Part shown: positions 1 to 8,786 of the stretch, one piece after another
How positions within the stretch are numbered: the stretch's first letter is position 1
How the letters are laid out: the number at the start of each line of letters is the position of its first letter
Origin: Acidisphaera sp.
GTDB lineage: Bacteria > Pseudomonadota > Alphaproteobacteria > Acetobacterales > Acetobacteraceae
Assembly: GCA_019240395.1 (NCBI GenBank)
Contig: JAFAYM010000176.1
Location: forward strand, 1 to 32,090
Length of the DNA: 32,090 bases
Direction: 5' to 3'
The notes under the pieces: generated by a model
Databases searched by the model: none
Told to the model about the DNA's origin: nothing
The model's input: only the letters and a program-made list of their open reading frames with translations
Translations under genes and position numbers: made by a program

Positions 1-1932
1 CCGAACAAGACGCTGGCCGCCCAGCTCTACGGCGAGATGAAGGCGTTCTTCCCGGACAACGCCGTCGAATACTTCGTCAGCTACTACGACTACTACCAGC
101 CCGAGGCCTACGTCCCGCGTACCGACACCTATATCGAGAAGGACGCGCAGATCAACGAGACGATCGACCGGATGCGCCACGCCGCTACCCAGTCGCTGCT
201 CGAACGCAACGACGTGATCATCGTCGCTTCGGTTTCCTGCATCTACGGCATCGGCGCGGTCGAGACCTACGCCAAGATGGTGGTGCGTTTGGAGCCGGGC
301 GGCCGCATCGAGCGCGACCGGCTCGCCAAGGCGCTGGTCGAGCTGCAGTACCGCCGCAACGACCAGGCTTTCCAGCGCGGCACTTTCCGGCTGCGCGGCG
401 AGACCATCGACATCTTTCCCAGCCATCAGGAGGACCGCGCCTGGCGGGTGTCGCTGTTCGGCGACGAGATCGAAGGCATCCACGAATTCGACCCGCTCAC
501 CGGCGAGAAGACCGCCGAGCTCGGCCACATCACCGTCTACGCCAACAGCCACTATGTCACGCCCCGCCCGACGCTCACCCAGGCTGTCCGCGACATCAAG
601 ATCGAGTTGAAGGAGCGGCTGGCGCAGTTCAACGCCGAGGGCCGATTGCTGGAGGCCGAGCGCCTGGCCCAGCGCACCACCTTCGACATCGAGATGATGG
701 AAACGACAGGGTCCTGCAAAGGCATCGAGAACTATTCGCGCTACCTCTCCGGCCGCAATCCCGGCGAGCCGCCGCCCACGCTCTTCGAATACCTGCCGGA
801 GAATGCGCTGCTCATCGTCGATGAGAGCCATGTGACGGTGCCGCAGGTCGGCGGCATGGAACGCGGCGACTTTGCGCGCAAGTCGATCCTGGCCGAATTC
901 GGCTTCCGTCTTCCCTCCTGCATCGACAACCGCCCGCTGAAATTCGCGGAGTGGGAGCGCTTCCGGCCGCTGACCATCTTCGTCAGCGCCACACCCGGCC
1001 CGTGGGAGATGGAGCGCACCGCCGGCGTCTTTGCCGAGCAGGTGATCCGCCCGACCGGCCTGATCGATCCGGTGACGGAAGTGCGCCCGGTCGAGCGCCA
1101 GGTCGACGACCTGCTGGCGGAGTGCCGCAGCGTTGTCGGCCAGGGCGGGCGCGTGCTGGTCACCACGCTGACCAAGCGCATGGCCGAGGACCTCACGGAA
1201 TACCTGACCGAGCACGGCGTGAAGGTGCGCTACCTGCATTCCGACATCGACACGCTCGAGCGGATCGAGATCATCCGCGACCTGCGCCTCGGCGTGTTCG
1301 ACGTGCTGGTCGGCATCAATCTGCTGCGCGAGGGGCTGGACATTCCGGAATGCGCGCTCGTCGCCATCCTGGACGCCGACAAGGAGGGCTTTCTCCGCTC
1401 GCAGACCAGCCTGGTGCAGACCATCGGGCGCGCCGCGCGCAACGTCGAGGGACGGGTGATCCTCTACGCCGACACGATGACGGCGAGCCTGCGCTTCGCC
1501 ATCGAGGAGACCGAACGCCGGCGCAACAAGCAGCGCGCCTGGAACGAGGCGCATGGCATCACGCCGCAGAGCATCAAGAAGCAGATCGGCAAGGTGCTCG
1601 AGAGCGTCTTCGAGCAGGACTACGTGACGGTGGCGCCGGTCGCCGACACCAACGTGGCGGAGTTCGTCGGCCGCGACCTGCGCGGCTCGATCGCCGAGCT
1701 CGAGAAGCGGATGCGCACCGCCGCCGCCGACCTGGAGTTCGAGACGGCGGCCCGGCTGCGCGACGAGATCCGCCGGCTGGAGGCGCTCGATCTCGGGCTG
1801 ACGCCGCCGCCTGCGGCTTCCGCGACGTTGCGGCCGAAACGCGATCGCACGCCTCAGCCGCTGGGTCCGGGCGGCGGGGGTTACGATCCGGAGAAGCGGC
1901 GCGGCGCAGCTCGGCGGGGGCGGGGCCGGTAG
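1..1932 (+). CDS. uvrB: UvrABC system protein B (excinuclease subunit B), 5'-truncated by window edge
   Basis: UvrB is the damage-verifying helicase-like subunit of nucleotide excision repair; it is loaded by UvrA and recruits UvrC. The reading frame is open from base 1, beginning [18 protein letters not shown], so roughly the first 70 residues, including the Walker A loop, lie outside the window. Visible hallmarks are the beta-hairpin segment [12 protein letters not shown] that clamps DNA, the helicase motifs [10 protein letters not shown] and SATPGPWE, the domain 4 stretch [22 protein letters not shown], and a C-terminal UVR motif ([17 protein letters not shown]) that binds UvrC. A short basic glycine-rich tail follows the UVR motif. 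uvrC lies 3.5 kb downstream on the same strand. The identification is very secure. Confidence 0.97.
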   Translation, partial: PNKTLAAQLYGEMKAFFPDNAVEYFVSYYDYYQPEAYVPRTDTYIEKDAQINETIDRMRHAATQSLLERNDVIIVASVSCIYGIGAVETYAKMVVRLEPGGRIERDRLAKALVELQYRRNDQAFQRGTFRLRGETIDIFPSHQEDRAWRVSLFGDEIEGIHEFDPLTGEKTAELGHITVYANSHYVTPRPTLTQAVRDIKIELKERLAQFNAEGRLLEAERLAQRTTFDIEMMETTGSCKGIENYSRYLSGRNPGEPPPTLFEYLPENALLIVDESHVTVPQVGGMERGDFARKSILAEFGFRLPSCIDNRPLKFAEWERFRPLTIFVSATPGPWEMERTAGVFAEQVIRPTGLIDPVTEVRPVERQVDDLLAECRSVVGQGGRVLVTTLTKRMAEDLTEYLTEHGVKVRYLHSDIDTLERIEIIRDLRLGVFDVLVGINLLREGLDIPECALVAILDADKEGFLRSQTSLVQTIGRAARNVEGRVILYADTMTASLRFAIEETERRRNKQRAWNEAHGITPQSIKKQIGKVLESVFEQDYVTVAPVADTNVAEFVGRDLRGSIAELEKRMRTAAADLEFETAARLRDEIRRLEALDLGLTPPPAASATLRPKRDRTPQPLGPGGGGYDPEKRRGAARRGRGR

Positions 1933-2016
1933 CAAGGAAAGGCGGGGGCTCTCCCTCCGCGGGCATTCCATCGCCTGCGCCGGTGGAACCTTGGCCCGCT
2001 CCGCCCCTCGACCCCG

Positions 2017-2035
2017 GCAAGGGCAATGCCCTTGC
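2017..2035. terminator. Short perfect hairpin downstream of uvrB
   Basis: An 8-bp perfect inverted repeat, GCAAGGGC and GCCCTTGC, encloses a three-base loop 85 bases after the uvrB stop, in the 184-base gap before the next gene. It has no run of T after it, so it is not a textbook intrinsic terminator. It could instead be a dispersed palindromic element or a weak transcript-end hairpin. The rest of the gap shows nothing clear. Confidence 0.35.
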
Positions 2036-2116
2036 AACCCGTCACCCAAAAGCCTCGCGGGAATAACCTTGGTGTGATACGCAACCAGGAGTAGTAGAGA
2101 ACCGCGAGGACTCCGC

Positions 2117-3349
2117 ATGCCCACCGCGATTCCGACCAAGGCCCAGTTTCAGAAAGCCACCGACCTGACGTTCGTGACCGGCGCCAAGCGGGCCGGGGAC
2201 ACCATCCTCAACCGGATCGACGCATTGCTCGACAACTACCACGCCATGCGCAAACCCCAGGGCCAGATGATCCTTCTGGGCCGGCTGTTCCTGGCGACCG
2301 ATCTGTGGCTGAAGACCTGCGACCGCGGCTCACCGGAGATCAACCCGCGTCGCAAGGATGCGGTTTACAGCTTCTATAAAACCGTGGTTGCCCGGCTGAC
2401 CGAGGACACCGGGGTTCCCGTGAACCTGCTGCCGAACTGGCTGACCGAGACCTTCGGCAAGAGCATGGGCGCACACGGCGCCGACGTCGACCTGACCAGC
2501 AGAAGCGCCGACTACCTGAGCCCGGAAAAAGCGGCAAAATACCGCCTCAAATTCTCCGGCGGCCTCGCCTACCAGCAGAAATGGTGGGAGAACGATGACG
2601 CCTACATCGAGGCCAACACCATCCAGCGCGATCCCCGCCAAGCCGGCGTCATCGCCGCAGGCTTCGCCGGCTACATCGTCACGATGGGAGGCGAGTTCTA
2701 CACCGGGCCGCATTGGGCCGGCGGCAACAACAACGCCAACGGCCGCTTCCACTCCTCCTACCTGGCCGGGGAATCGGTGCTCTGCGGCGGCGAGATGAAG
2801 ATCGTCAATGGCCGCGTGCTGGAGATCAACAACGAAAGCGGTCATTACCAGCCGGGCAGCCCGAACCTGTTCATGGCGGTCGAAACGCTGGCGATCGTCG
2901 GCGTCGACATGGCGGCGCTGATCGTCGCGCCGCATGGCCTGCCGAAGCAGTCGGGGAAGGCCTATCTCGGCCGGTTCGACAAGTTCGCCGGCGACGGCAT
3001 CTTCACCTTCGCCAATGCGCTCACCAAGGCGCGGCCTGGCGACACGCCGCTTTCCCGCCATAAGGTCGCCACCACCTTGGGCGCCAACCGGACCGCGCGG
3101 ACGGACGGGCCGTCCTATGCCATCCTCAAGGCGCATTGGAAGCCGCGAGACCAGGGCGGTCATGGCTTTGGCAGACGGGAAAGATGCGAGGAGTGCAGGG
3201 CGCTCCACCATCTCTGGGAGAACATGCAGGCGGCGATCAAGGCATCTCCCGGCGGCATCGACCAGGTAAGACCGGCGGACATGCAGCCGGCCGTGCTCGA
3301 TCCGGCACGCGGCATGCAGAACCGCTTCGTCGTCGCGCCCCGCCCCTGA
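2117..3349 (+). CDS. Protein of unknown function with HSSY/SGHY motif
   Basis: This is a 410-residue soluble protein with no signal peptide or membrane segment. The start is supported by GAGGA six bases before the ATG. I cannot assign a family. The clearest internal feature is at about residues 210-245: NGRFHSSYLAGESVLCGGEM, then NGRVLEINNESGHYQPG. From memory this HSS(x)LAG...GE...SGHYxP arrangement resembles one in the plant calmodulin-binding IQM proteins and in some bacterial proteins of unknown function. The C-terminal part has a CEEC pair next to LHHLW, a possible metal or redox site. The N-terminal half looks helical. It stands alone between uvrB and an SRPBCC gene, so context gives no function. 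Coding is well supported by length and start; function is open. Confidence 0.75.
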   Translation: MPTAIPTKAQFQKATDLTFVTGAKRAGDTILNRIDALLDNYHAMRKPQGQMILLGRLFLATDLWLKTCDRGSPEINPRRKDAVYSFYKTVVARLTEDTGVPVNLLPNWLTETFGKSMGAHGADVDLTSRSADYLSPEKAAKYRLKFSGGLAYQQKWWENDDAYIEANTIQRDPRQAGVIAAGFAGYIVTMGGEFYTGPHWAGGNNNANGRFHSSYLAGESVLCGGEMKIVNGRVLEINNESGHYQPGSPNLFMAVETLAIVGVDMAALIVAPHGLPKQSGKAYLGRFDKFAGDGIFTFANALTKARPGDTPLSRHKVATTLGANRTARTDGPSYAILKAHWKPRDQGGHGFGRRERCEECRALHHLWENMQAAIKASPGGIDQVRPADMQPAVLDPARGMQNRFVVAPRP

Positions 3350-3437
3350 CCGGGCGATCGCGGTCGCCTGCGTCGCCGAACCGCCTGCCGCGCCGCCGCG
3401 TTCGGCATTCAGTTTCGGGTCCGCAGGGAGGTCCGCC

Positions 3438-3908
3438 ATGTCCGACTACACCGAGACCATCGATGTCCAGGCCCCGGCAAAGACCGTTTTCGGCTTTGTC
3501 TCCGACGTGAAGAACCTGCCGCTCTATCTGCCCACGGTGCATCAGGCGAGCCGGGCGGATGCCGGGCACGTCGCGGTGGAGGGCGAGGCGAACGGCCACC
3601 CCTACCACTCCGAAGGCTGGTTCAAGTCCGACGAGGGCGGGATGCGCCTCAGCTGGGGCTCGGAAGGGGCGAACGACTATTCCGGCGAGCTTCGCGTCAC
3701 CGCCTCGGGCGACGCCGCGCGGGTTGCCTGCACGCTGCACTTCAATCCCAAGCCGGACACCGCGGCGCAGATGGAGCACCACCAGGGCGGCCGTGACGCA
3801 GCCATCCGGGAGGGATTGCGGGCCTCGCTGACCAGCATCAAGCAGCTCTGCGAGGGCACCGGGGGCAAGCAGCCCAGCTCGGCCGACCGGGTCGACCCGC
3901 CGCTTTGA
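3438..3908 (+). CDS. SRPBCC (START-like) family protein
   Basis: A 156-residue protein that begins with the typical SRPBCC opening YTETIDVQAPAKTVFGFVSDVKNLPLYLP and ends with a long helix (AAIREGLRASLTSIKQL). This helix-grip fold forms a hydrophobic pocket used for ligand binding or cyclase chemistry. The internal pattern of alternating strands (GWFKSDEGGMRLSWGSE, YSGELRVTASGDAARVAC) fits the polyketide cyclase/dehydrase branch. No catalytic residue can be assigned. A good ribosome-binding site (GGGAGG) precedes the ATG. Its stop codon overlaps the TTG start of the following SDR gene, which suggests co-transcription with the SDR and folB. The ligand is unknown. Confidence 0.85.
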   Translation: MSDYTETIDVQAPAKTVFGFVSDVKNLPLYLPTVHQASRADAGHVAVEGEANGHPYHSEGWFKSDEGGMRLSWGSEGANDYSGELRVTASGDAARVACTLHFNPKPDTAAQMEHHQGGRDAAIREGLRASLTSIKQLCEGTGGKQPSSADRVDPPL

Positions 3909-4699
3909 GCGCGGTCCTGGGGGGAAGCATCCCCGCCGGCATCCCGCGCACGGCGCTGGTGACCGGCGGGGCCCGGCGGATCGGCCGGGCCATCGTGCTC
4001 GCCCTCGCGGAATCCGGCTTCGCCGTCGCCGTGCATGGCCGCCGCCCCTCGGCGGAGCTGGAAGCGACGGTCGGCGCCGCGCGCGAATGCGGCGTCGCCG
4101 CCGCGGTGGTGCATGCCGATCTCGCCCGCGAGGCCGAGACCGCCGGCGTGGTCGCCGCCGCCACAGCGGCGATCGGTCCGCTCGGCGTGCTCGTCAACAA
4201 CGCCAGCACCTTCGAGCGCGACGAATGGCACGACACGACGCGCGAGAGCTGGGACGCGCATTTCGAGCCGAATCTGCGCGCGCCCTTCGTCCTGATGCAG
4301 CACTTCGCCGCCGGCCTGCCGCCCGAGGCCGAGGGCGTGGTGATCAATCTGCTGGACCAGCGGGTCTGGTCGCTGACCCCGCATTTCGTCTCCTACAGCG
4401 TCTCCAAGGCAGGGCTCTGGGCGCTCACGCGCAGCATGGCGCTGGCGCTTGCCCCGCGAATCCGGGTGAATGGGATCGGCCCGGGCCCCGCTCTGCCCAG
4501 CCCCCGACAGACCGAGGAGCAGTTCGCCCGGCAGAATGCCGGCGTGCCGCTGCACCACGGCACCAACCCCGAAGAGATCGGCCGCGCCGTGCTCGCCATC
4601 CTCTCCCTGCCCGCGCTGACCGGCCAGATGCTGGCGCTCGACGGTGGCCAGCACCTGCAATGGGGCGCGTCGCGCGGCCAGCCGCCCGCCAGCGAGTGA
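3905..4699 (+). CDS. folM: SDR family oxidoreductase, pteridine-reductase-like (FolM/PTR1 type)
   Basis: A 264-residue classical short-chain dehydrogenase. It has the nucleotide-binding TGGARRIG motif (an arginine-containing TGxxxRxG as in pteridine reductases), NNAS, and the YSVSK catalytic pair preceded by LLDQRVWSLTPHFVS. The LDQRVW...PHF stretch is typical of FolM/PTR1-like enzymes, which reduce dihydropteridines or dihydrofolate with NADPH. The next gene, 12 bases downstream, is folB, so a role in tetrahydrofolate or tetrahydromonapterin metabolism is supported by context. The start is TTG, overlapping the SRPBCC stop codon by three bases, consistent with translational coupling. An in-frame later start is possible. 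Gene symbol is by resemblance and context. Confidence 0.8.
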   Translation: MSAVLGGSIPAGIPRTALVTGGARRIGRAIVLALAESGFAVAVHGRRPSAELEATVGAARECGVAAAVVHADLAREAETAGVVAAATAAIGPLGVLVNNASTFERDEWHDTTRESWDAHFEPNLRAPFVLMQHFAAGLPPEAEGVVINLLDQRVWSLTPHFVSYSVSKAGLWALTRSMALALAPRIRVNGIGPGPALPSPRQTEEQFARQNAGVPLHHGTNPEEIGRAVLAILSLPALTGQMLALDGGQHLQWGASRGQPPASE

Positions 4700-4711
4700 T
4701 CGGTCAGGACC

Positions 4712-5122
4712 ATGGACGCTCCACGCATCGCCGACGCAGCCAGGGGATTGCGGCACGTCTTCATCCGCGACCTCGTGCTGTCCGCCAGCATCGGCGTGCA
4801 CGCGCGCGAGAAGACCGGGCGCCAGCGCATTCGCATCAACATCGATCTCGGCGTCGATGATGACGGCGCGAAAGCCCTGTCGCGGAGCGCCGTCGGGCGC
4901 GACGAGCTGGCCCGGGTGGTTGATTACGAAAGGGTTGCCAAAACCGTAGGGGTGATCGTAGAAAGCGGTCATGTCGTATTGGTTGAGACCTTGGCAGAAC
5001 GGATAGCCGAGGCGTGCCTGCAGGATCCCAGGGTCCTTTTGGCCCGCATCCGTATCGAGAAACTGGATATCCTGCCTGACGCACAGTCCGTTGGCGTGGA
5101 GGTTGAACGCCGCCGCCGGTGA
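4712..5122 (+). CDS. folB: Dihydroneopterin aldolase
   Basis: FolB converts 7,8-dihydroneopterin to 6-hydroxymethyl-dihydropterin and glycolaldehyde in folate synthesis. The 136-residue product has the usual layout: a beta strand with RHVFIRDLVLSASIGVHARE (pterin-anchoring Glu near residue 31), the VDYERVAKTV segment (Tyr), LVETLAERIAE, and the catalytic lysine in RIEKLDI, followed by VGVEVERR. It lies 12 bases after the pteridine-reductase-like SDR. The last 200 bases are less GC-rich than the first half; bases 4981-5040 count 36 G/C of 60. The following intergenic region is poorer still. The protein itself looks complete and intact. Confidence 0.92.
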   Translation: MDAPRIADAARGLRHVFIRDLVLSASIGVHAREKTGRQRIRINIDLGVDDDGAKALSRSAVGRDELARVVDYERVAKTVGVIVESGHVVLVETLAERIAEACLQDPRVLLARIRIEKLDILPDAQSVGVEVERRRR

Positions 5123-5396
5123 TTCATCCACGCCCGGTGGCGGGCCTTAACAGTTACAAGATGATGGCACCTGATCTTAAGAGCCTCACGTATTTGGGAG
5201 GAAAATCGCAAGTCATTTCAGTCACATAGCGAGATGCTTCTGTTTTAGGCAAAGTGACAAGTCGTAAGGAAAATCCTCGACCTGAGCGGTCTCGGGCCAG
5301 CCTCGCCCACAAACATATCCACAGACTCTGGGGGAAATGACGGCGGCGGCGCGCGGCTATTGAGCGCCGGCCCGGCTGCCCCTAATCGGTAGCGCG
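5123..5396. other. Low-GC intergenic region before uvrC
   Basis: A 274-base gap between folB and uvrC with markedly lower GC than its surroundings; bases 5161-5220 count 26 G/C of 60. No ORF with coding character, tRNA-like fold or convincing terminator was seen. One DnaA-box-like ATATCCACA lies at 5315-5323, alone. The uvrC promoter presumably lies here, but I could not find a convincing pair of boxes. Confidence 0.5.
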
Positions 5397-7292
5397 ATGA
5401 CCGACCGCGAGCACGACGAGCCGGGTGAACCGGGCCCGCTTGGGCCTGGCGTCATCGAGGCGGCCCTCTCGACGATGCCATCCGCCCCGGGCGTCTATCG
5501 CATGCTCAACGCGCGGGGCGACGCGCTCTATGTCGGCAAGGCGCGCAGCCTGAAGAAGCGGGTCGCGGCCTACACCCAGCCGGGTCGGCTGCCCGACCGG
5601 CTGCGGCGCATGGTGGCCGAGACATCGGCCCTTGAGATCGTCACCACCCACACCGAAGCCGAGGCCTTGCTGCTCGAGGCCAACCTGATCAAGCGGCTCA
5701 AGCCGCGCTTCAACATCGTCCTGCGCGACGACAAATCCTATCCCTGGCTGATGCTGACCGAGGACCACCCGTTTCCGCAGATCGTCAAGCATCGCGGCGC
5801 GCAGACCCGTCGCGGTACCTATTGGGGGCCGTTCGCCTCGGCGTGGGCGGTCAACCAGACCGTCACCGCCATGCAGCGCGTGTTCCTGCTGCGCTCCTGC
5901 ACCGACAGCGTCTTCGCCAACCGGTCCCGACCCTGCCTGCTGCACCAGATCCGCCGCTGCTCGGCGCCGTGCGTCGGCCGCATCGGCGGCGGGGACTACG
6001 CGATCCTGGTCGGCCAGGCGAAGGCCTTCCTGGCCGGCAAGGGGGCGGCGATCCAGCGCGAGCTGGCCGAAGAGATGGAGCACGCCGCCGAGGCGCTGGA
6101 GTTCGAACGCGCGGCGGCGATCCGCGACCGCATCCGCGGGCTCACCCATGTCCAGGGCAGCGGCGTGGTGAACCCGGCGAGCCTGCGGGATGCCGACGTG
6201 ATCGCGGCCTGGCAGATCGGCGGCCAGAGCTGCGTGCAAGTGTTCTTCGTCAGGGGCGGGCGCAACAACGGCAACCGCGCCTTCTTCCCCCAGCACGCCC
6301 GTGCCGAGGAGGCGCCGGCGGTGCTGGCCGCCTTCATCGCCCAGTTCTATGACGACAAGCCGCCGCCGCCGCTGCTGCTGTCCAACCACCGGCTTCCCGA
6401 GCAGGAGCTCATCGAGGAAGCCCTCGGTTTGAAGGCCGGCCGGAAGGTGGAAATCCTGATCCCCGCGCGCGGCGAGAAGCGCGCGGTCGTGCAGCACGCC
6501 GAGACCAACGCGCGCGAGGCGCTGGAGCGGCGGCTCGCCGAGTCGGCGGGCCAGGCGAAGCTGCTGGAGGGTGTCGGGAGGCTTTTCGGCCTGCCGGCGC
6601 CGCCCGAGCGCATCGAGGTCTACGACAACAGCCACATCATGGGCGCCCAGCCCTACGGGGTGATGGTGGTGGCGGGGCGCGACGGCTTCGCCAAACACGC
6701 CTACCGGAAATACGGCATCCGCGGCGCCATCACGCCGGGCGACGATTTCGCCATGATGCGCGAGGTGCTGGAGCGCCGCTTCGGCCGGGCGCTGAAGGAG
6801 CGAGCGGCCAATCCCGAGGCCAGCCCGGCCGAGGCGACGCCGCACTGGCCCGACCTGGTGCTGATCGACGGCGGCGCCGGACAGCTTTCGGCGGCGCGCT
6901 CGGTGCTCGCCGATCTCGGCGTGCAGGATGTGCCGCTGGTGGCGATTGCCAAGGGTTCCGACCGGGATGCCGGGCGCGAATGGTTCCACGCCGAGGGCGG
7001 AGCGCCGTTCCAGCTGCCGCCGCGCGATCCCGTGCTCTACTATCTGCAGCGGCTGCGTGACGAGGCGCACCGCTTCGCCATCAGCGCCCACCGGACCGGC
7101 CGCGCCAAGGCGCTCACCACCAGCGAGCTGGACGAAGTGCCGGGGATCGGCAGCAAGCGCAAACGGGCGCTGCTGAACCATTTCGGCTCCTCGCGCGGCG
7201 TCAAGCAGGCGGGGCTGACGGACCTGGAGGCCGTTCCCGGCATCAACCGCGAGACGGCGCGTCGTGTCTATGCCCACTTCCATTCGCAATGA
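5397..7292 (+). CDS. uvrC: UvrABC system protein C (excinuclease subunit C)
   Basis: UvrC makes the two incisions flanking a lesion bound by UvrB. The 631-residue protein is full length for the family. Domains in order: N-terminal GIY-YIG nuclease ([19 protein letters not shown], about residues 31-49); a cysteine-bearing region (C in [16 protein letters not shown]); a UVR motif pairing with UvrB ([16 protein letters not shown], about 230-246); the RNase H-like C-terminal nuclease (VYDNSHIMG with the catalytic Asp near 410, and [10 protein letters not shown]); and a helix-hairpin-helix pair at the end ([26 protein letters not shown]). In many alphaproteobacteria pgsA and moaD follow uvrC; here an unrelated SDR follows. 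Confidence 0.97.
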   Translation: MTDREHDEPGEPGPLGPGVIEAALSTMPSAPGVYRMLNARGDALYVGKARSLKKRVAAYTQPGRLPDRLRRMVAETSALEIVTTHTEAEALLLEANLIKRLKPRFNIVLRDDKSYPWLMLTEDHPFPQIVKHRGAQTRRGTYWGPFASAWAVNQTVTAMQRVFLLRSCTDSVFANRSRPCLLHQIRRCSAPCVGRIGGGDYAILVGQAKAFLAGKGAAIQRELAEEMEHAAEALEFERAAAIRDRIRGLTHVQGSGVVNPASLRDADVIAAWQIGGQSCVQVFFVRGGRNNGNRAFFPQHARAEEAPAVLAAFIAQFYDDKPPPPLLLSNHRLPEQELIEEALGLKAGRKVEILIPARGEKRAVVQHAETNAREALERRLAESAGQAKLLEGVGRLFGLPAPPERIEVYDNSHIMGAQPYGVMVVAGRDGFAKHAYRKYGIRGAITPGDDFAMMREVLERRFGRALKERAANPEASPAEATPHWPDLVLIDGGAGQLSAARSVLADLGVQDVPLVAIAKGSDRDAGREWFHAEGGAPFQLPPRDPVLYYLQRLRDEAHRFAISAHRTGRAKALTTSELDEVPGIGSKRKRALLNHFGSSRGVKQAGLTDLEAVPGINRETARRVYAHFHSQ

Positions 7293-7312
7293 CCCATCCC
7301 GAGGAGAAACCG

Positions 7313-8068
7313 ATGCGCCTGTTCGATCTGACATCCCGGGTGGCCATCGTCACCGGCGGCAACGGCGGTATCGGGCTGGGGATGGCGCGGGGTCTTCTGG
7401 AAGCCGGCGCGCGGGTCGTCATCGCCGGGCGTGACCGCGCCAAGGCGGAGGCAGCGCTGGCCGACCTCGCCGGCGAGCACGCCTTCCTCGAAGCCGACGT
7501 GACCAGCGAGGCGGCGTGCCGGCAGTTGGTCGCCGGGGCCGTCGCGCGGTTCGGCCGGCTCGACATCCTGGTCAACAACGCCGGCAGCTCGATCCGCAAG
7601 GCGCCGGAGGCCTACACCGAGGCGGAGTGGCACGCCGTGTTGGACGCCAACCTGACCAGCACCTTCCTGTGCTGCAAGGCGGCCTATCCCGTGATGAAGC
7701 AGGGCGGCGGCGGCAAGATCATCAACATCGGTTCGATGATGTCGATCTTCGGCGCGCCCTATGCCGCGGCCTATGCCGCGAGCAAGGGCGGCGTGGTGCA
7801 GCTGACGAAATCCCTGGCGACGGCCTGGGCCGGCGACGGCATACAAGTGAACGCGGTGCTTCCCGGCTGGATCGACACCGACCTGACCCGGCGCGCCCGC
7901 GAGCAAGTCGAGGGGCTGCACCAGCACGTGCTGAGCCGCACGCCGGCCGGCCGCTGGGGCATGCCGGAAGACATGGCGGGGATCGCCGTCTTTCTCGCCA
8001 GCTCCGGCGCGGATTTCGTGACGGGTGCCGCAATTCCGGTCGACGGAGGGTTTTCCTCCCGCGCCTGA
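7313..8068 (+). CDS. SDR family NAD(P)-dependent oxidoreductase (KduD/gluconate dehydrogenase-like)
   Basis: A 251-residue classical SDR with the cofactor motif TGGNGGIG, NNAG (in LVNNAGSSI), catalytic Ser in NIGSMMS, YAASK, and the C-terminal PGWIDTDLT and GAAIPVDGGFS. The style resembles gluconate 5-dehydrogenase, 2-deoxy-D-gluconate dehydrogenase and many 3-oxoacyl reductases; the substrate cannot be told from sequence. The start is set at 7313 because GAGGAG lies six bases upstream and the protein then begins MRLFDLTSRVAIVTGG, as the family does. An in-frame ATG at 7289 overlapping the uvrC stop is less likely. It may be co-transcribed with uvrC. Confidence 0.88.
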   Translation: MRLFDLTSRVAIVTGGNGGIGLGMARGLLEAGARVVIAGRDRAKAEAALADLAGEHAFLEADVTSEAACRQLVAGAVARFGRLDILVNNAGSSIRKAPEAYTEAEWHAVLDANLTSTFLCCKAAYPVMKQGGGGKIINIGSMMSIFGAPYAAAYAASKGGVVQLTKSLATAWAGDGIQVNAVLPGWIDTDLTRRAREQVEGLHQHVLSRTPAGRWGMPEDMAGIAVFLASSGADFVTGAAIPVDGGFSSRA

Positions 8069-8146
8069 ATTTATTTGGCTCTACGGACGGAAAATGTGTC
8101 ATCGGCCGGAATTGCCGTATAACCATTCCAGACACAGGAGAGAGGA

Positions 8147-8710
8147 ATGACGGAGACACCGGACGGCGAGGAGCTGGCGACCTTGGGAGGCGGCTGCTTC
8201 TGGTGCCTGGAAGCGGTGTTCCTGGAATTGCGCGGCGTGACGCGCGTGACCTCCGGCTATGCCGGCGGAAGCGTCGCGAACCCGAGCTACAGGCAGGTCT
8301 GCCGCGGCGATACCGGCCACGCCGAAGTCGTGCAGGTCGCGTTCGATCCGCGCCGGATCAGCTATGCCGACCTGCTGCGCGTCTTCTTCACCATGCACGA
8401 CCCGACCACGCCCAACCGCCAGGGCAACGATGTCGGGCCGCAATACCGCTCGATCATCCTGACGCACTCGCCGGATCAGGCGGCGGTCGCGCGTGACGTG
8501 ATGCAGGAGATCGAAGCCGCCGGGATCTGGCCGGGCAGACTGGTCACCGAGATCGTGCCGCTCGACACCTTCTATCCGGCGGAGCCGGAGCACCACGATT
8601 ATTTCGCCCGCAATCCGGCCAGCGGCTATTGCCAGGTCGTCGTCGCGCCGAAGGTCGGCAAGTTCCGGAAGCTGTTTGCCGACCGCCTGAGGCAGCGCGC
8701 TGCTGAGTAG
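8147..8710 (+). CDS. msrA: Peptide-methionine (S)-S-oxide reductase
   Basis: MsrA repairs S-epimers of methionine sulfoxide in proteins and free methionine, using thioredoxin for recycling. The 187-residue product carries the catalytic GCFWC motif (Cys17, Cys20), SGYAGG, the GDTGHAEVVQV stretch typical of MsrA, DPTTPNRQGNDVGPQYRS, and FYPAEPEHHDY. A strong purine-rich ribosome-binding site (ACAGGAGAGAGG) abuts the start. The 78-base gap upstream is relatively AT-rich and holds a GTATAACC stretch at 8110-8117 that could be part of a promoter, without a convincing -35 box. Msr genes are common stand-alone repair genes. Confidence 0.96.
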   Translation: MTETPDGEELATLGGGCFWCLEAVFLELRGVTRVTSGYAGGSVANPSYRQVCRGDTGHAEVVQVAFDPRRISYADLLRVFFTMHDPTTPNRQGNDVGPQYRSIILTHSPDQAAVARDVMQEIEAAGIWPGRLVTEIVPLDTFYPAEPEHHDYFARNPASGYCQVVVAPKVGKFRKLFADRLRQRAAE

Positions 8711-8786
8711 TCTCACCCCTGAGCTCGTCGGGCCGGCGAGTGCCGGGCGGGTGGCCCGGCCGGATCGCGGCCGGACAGGAGCCTCC

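Noticed and set aside
5315-5323. DnaA-box-like ATATCCACA
   Set aside because: It is a single box with no clustering, dnaA or dnaN nearby; not an origin.
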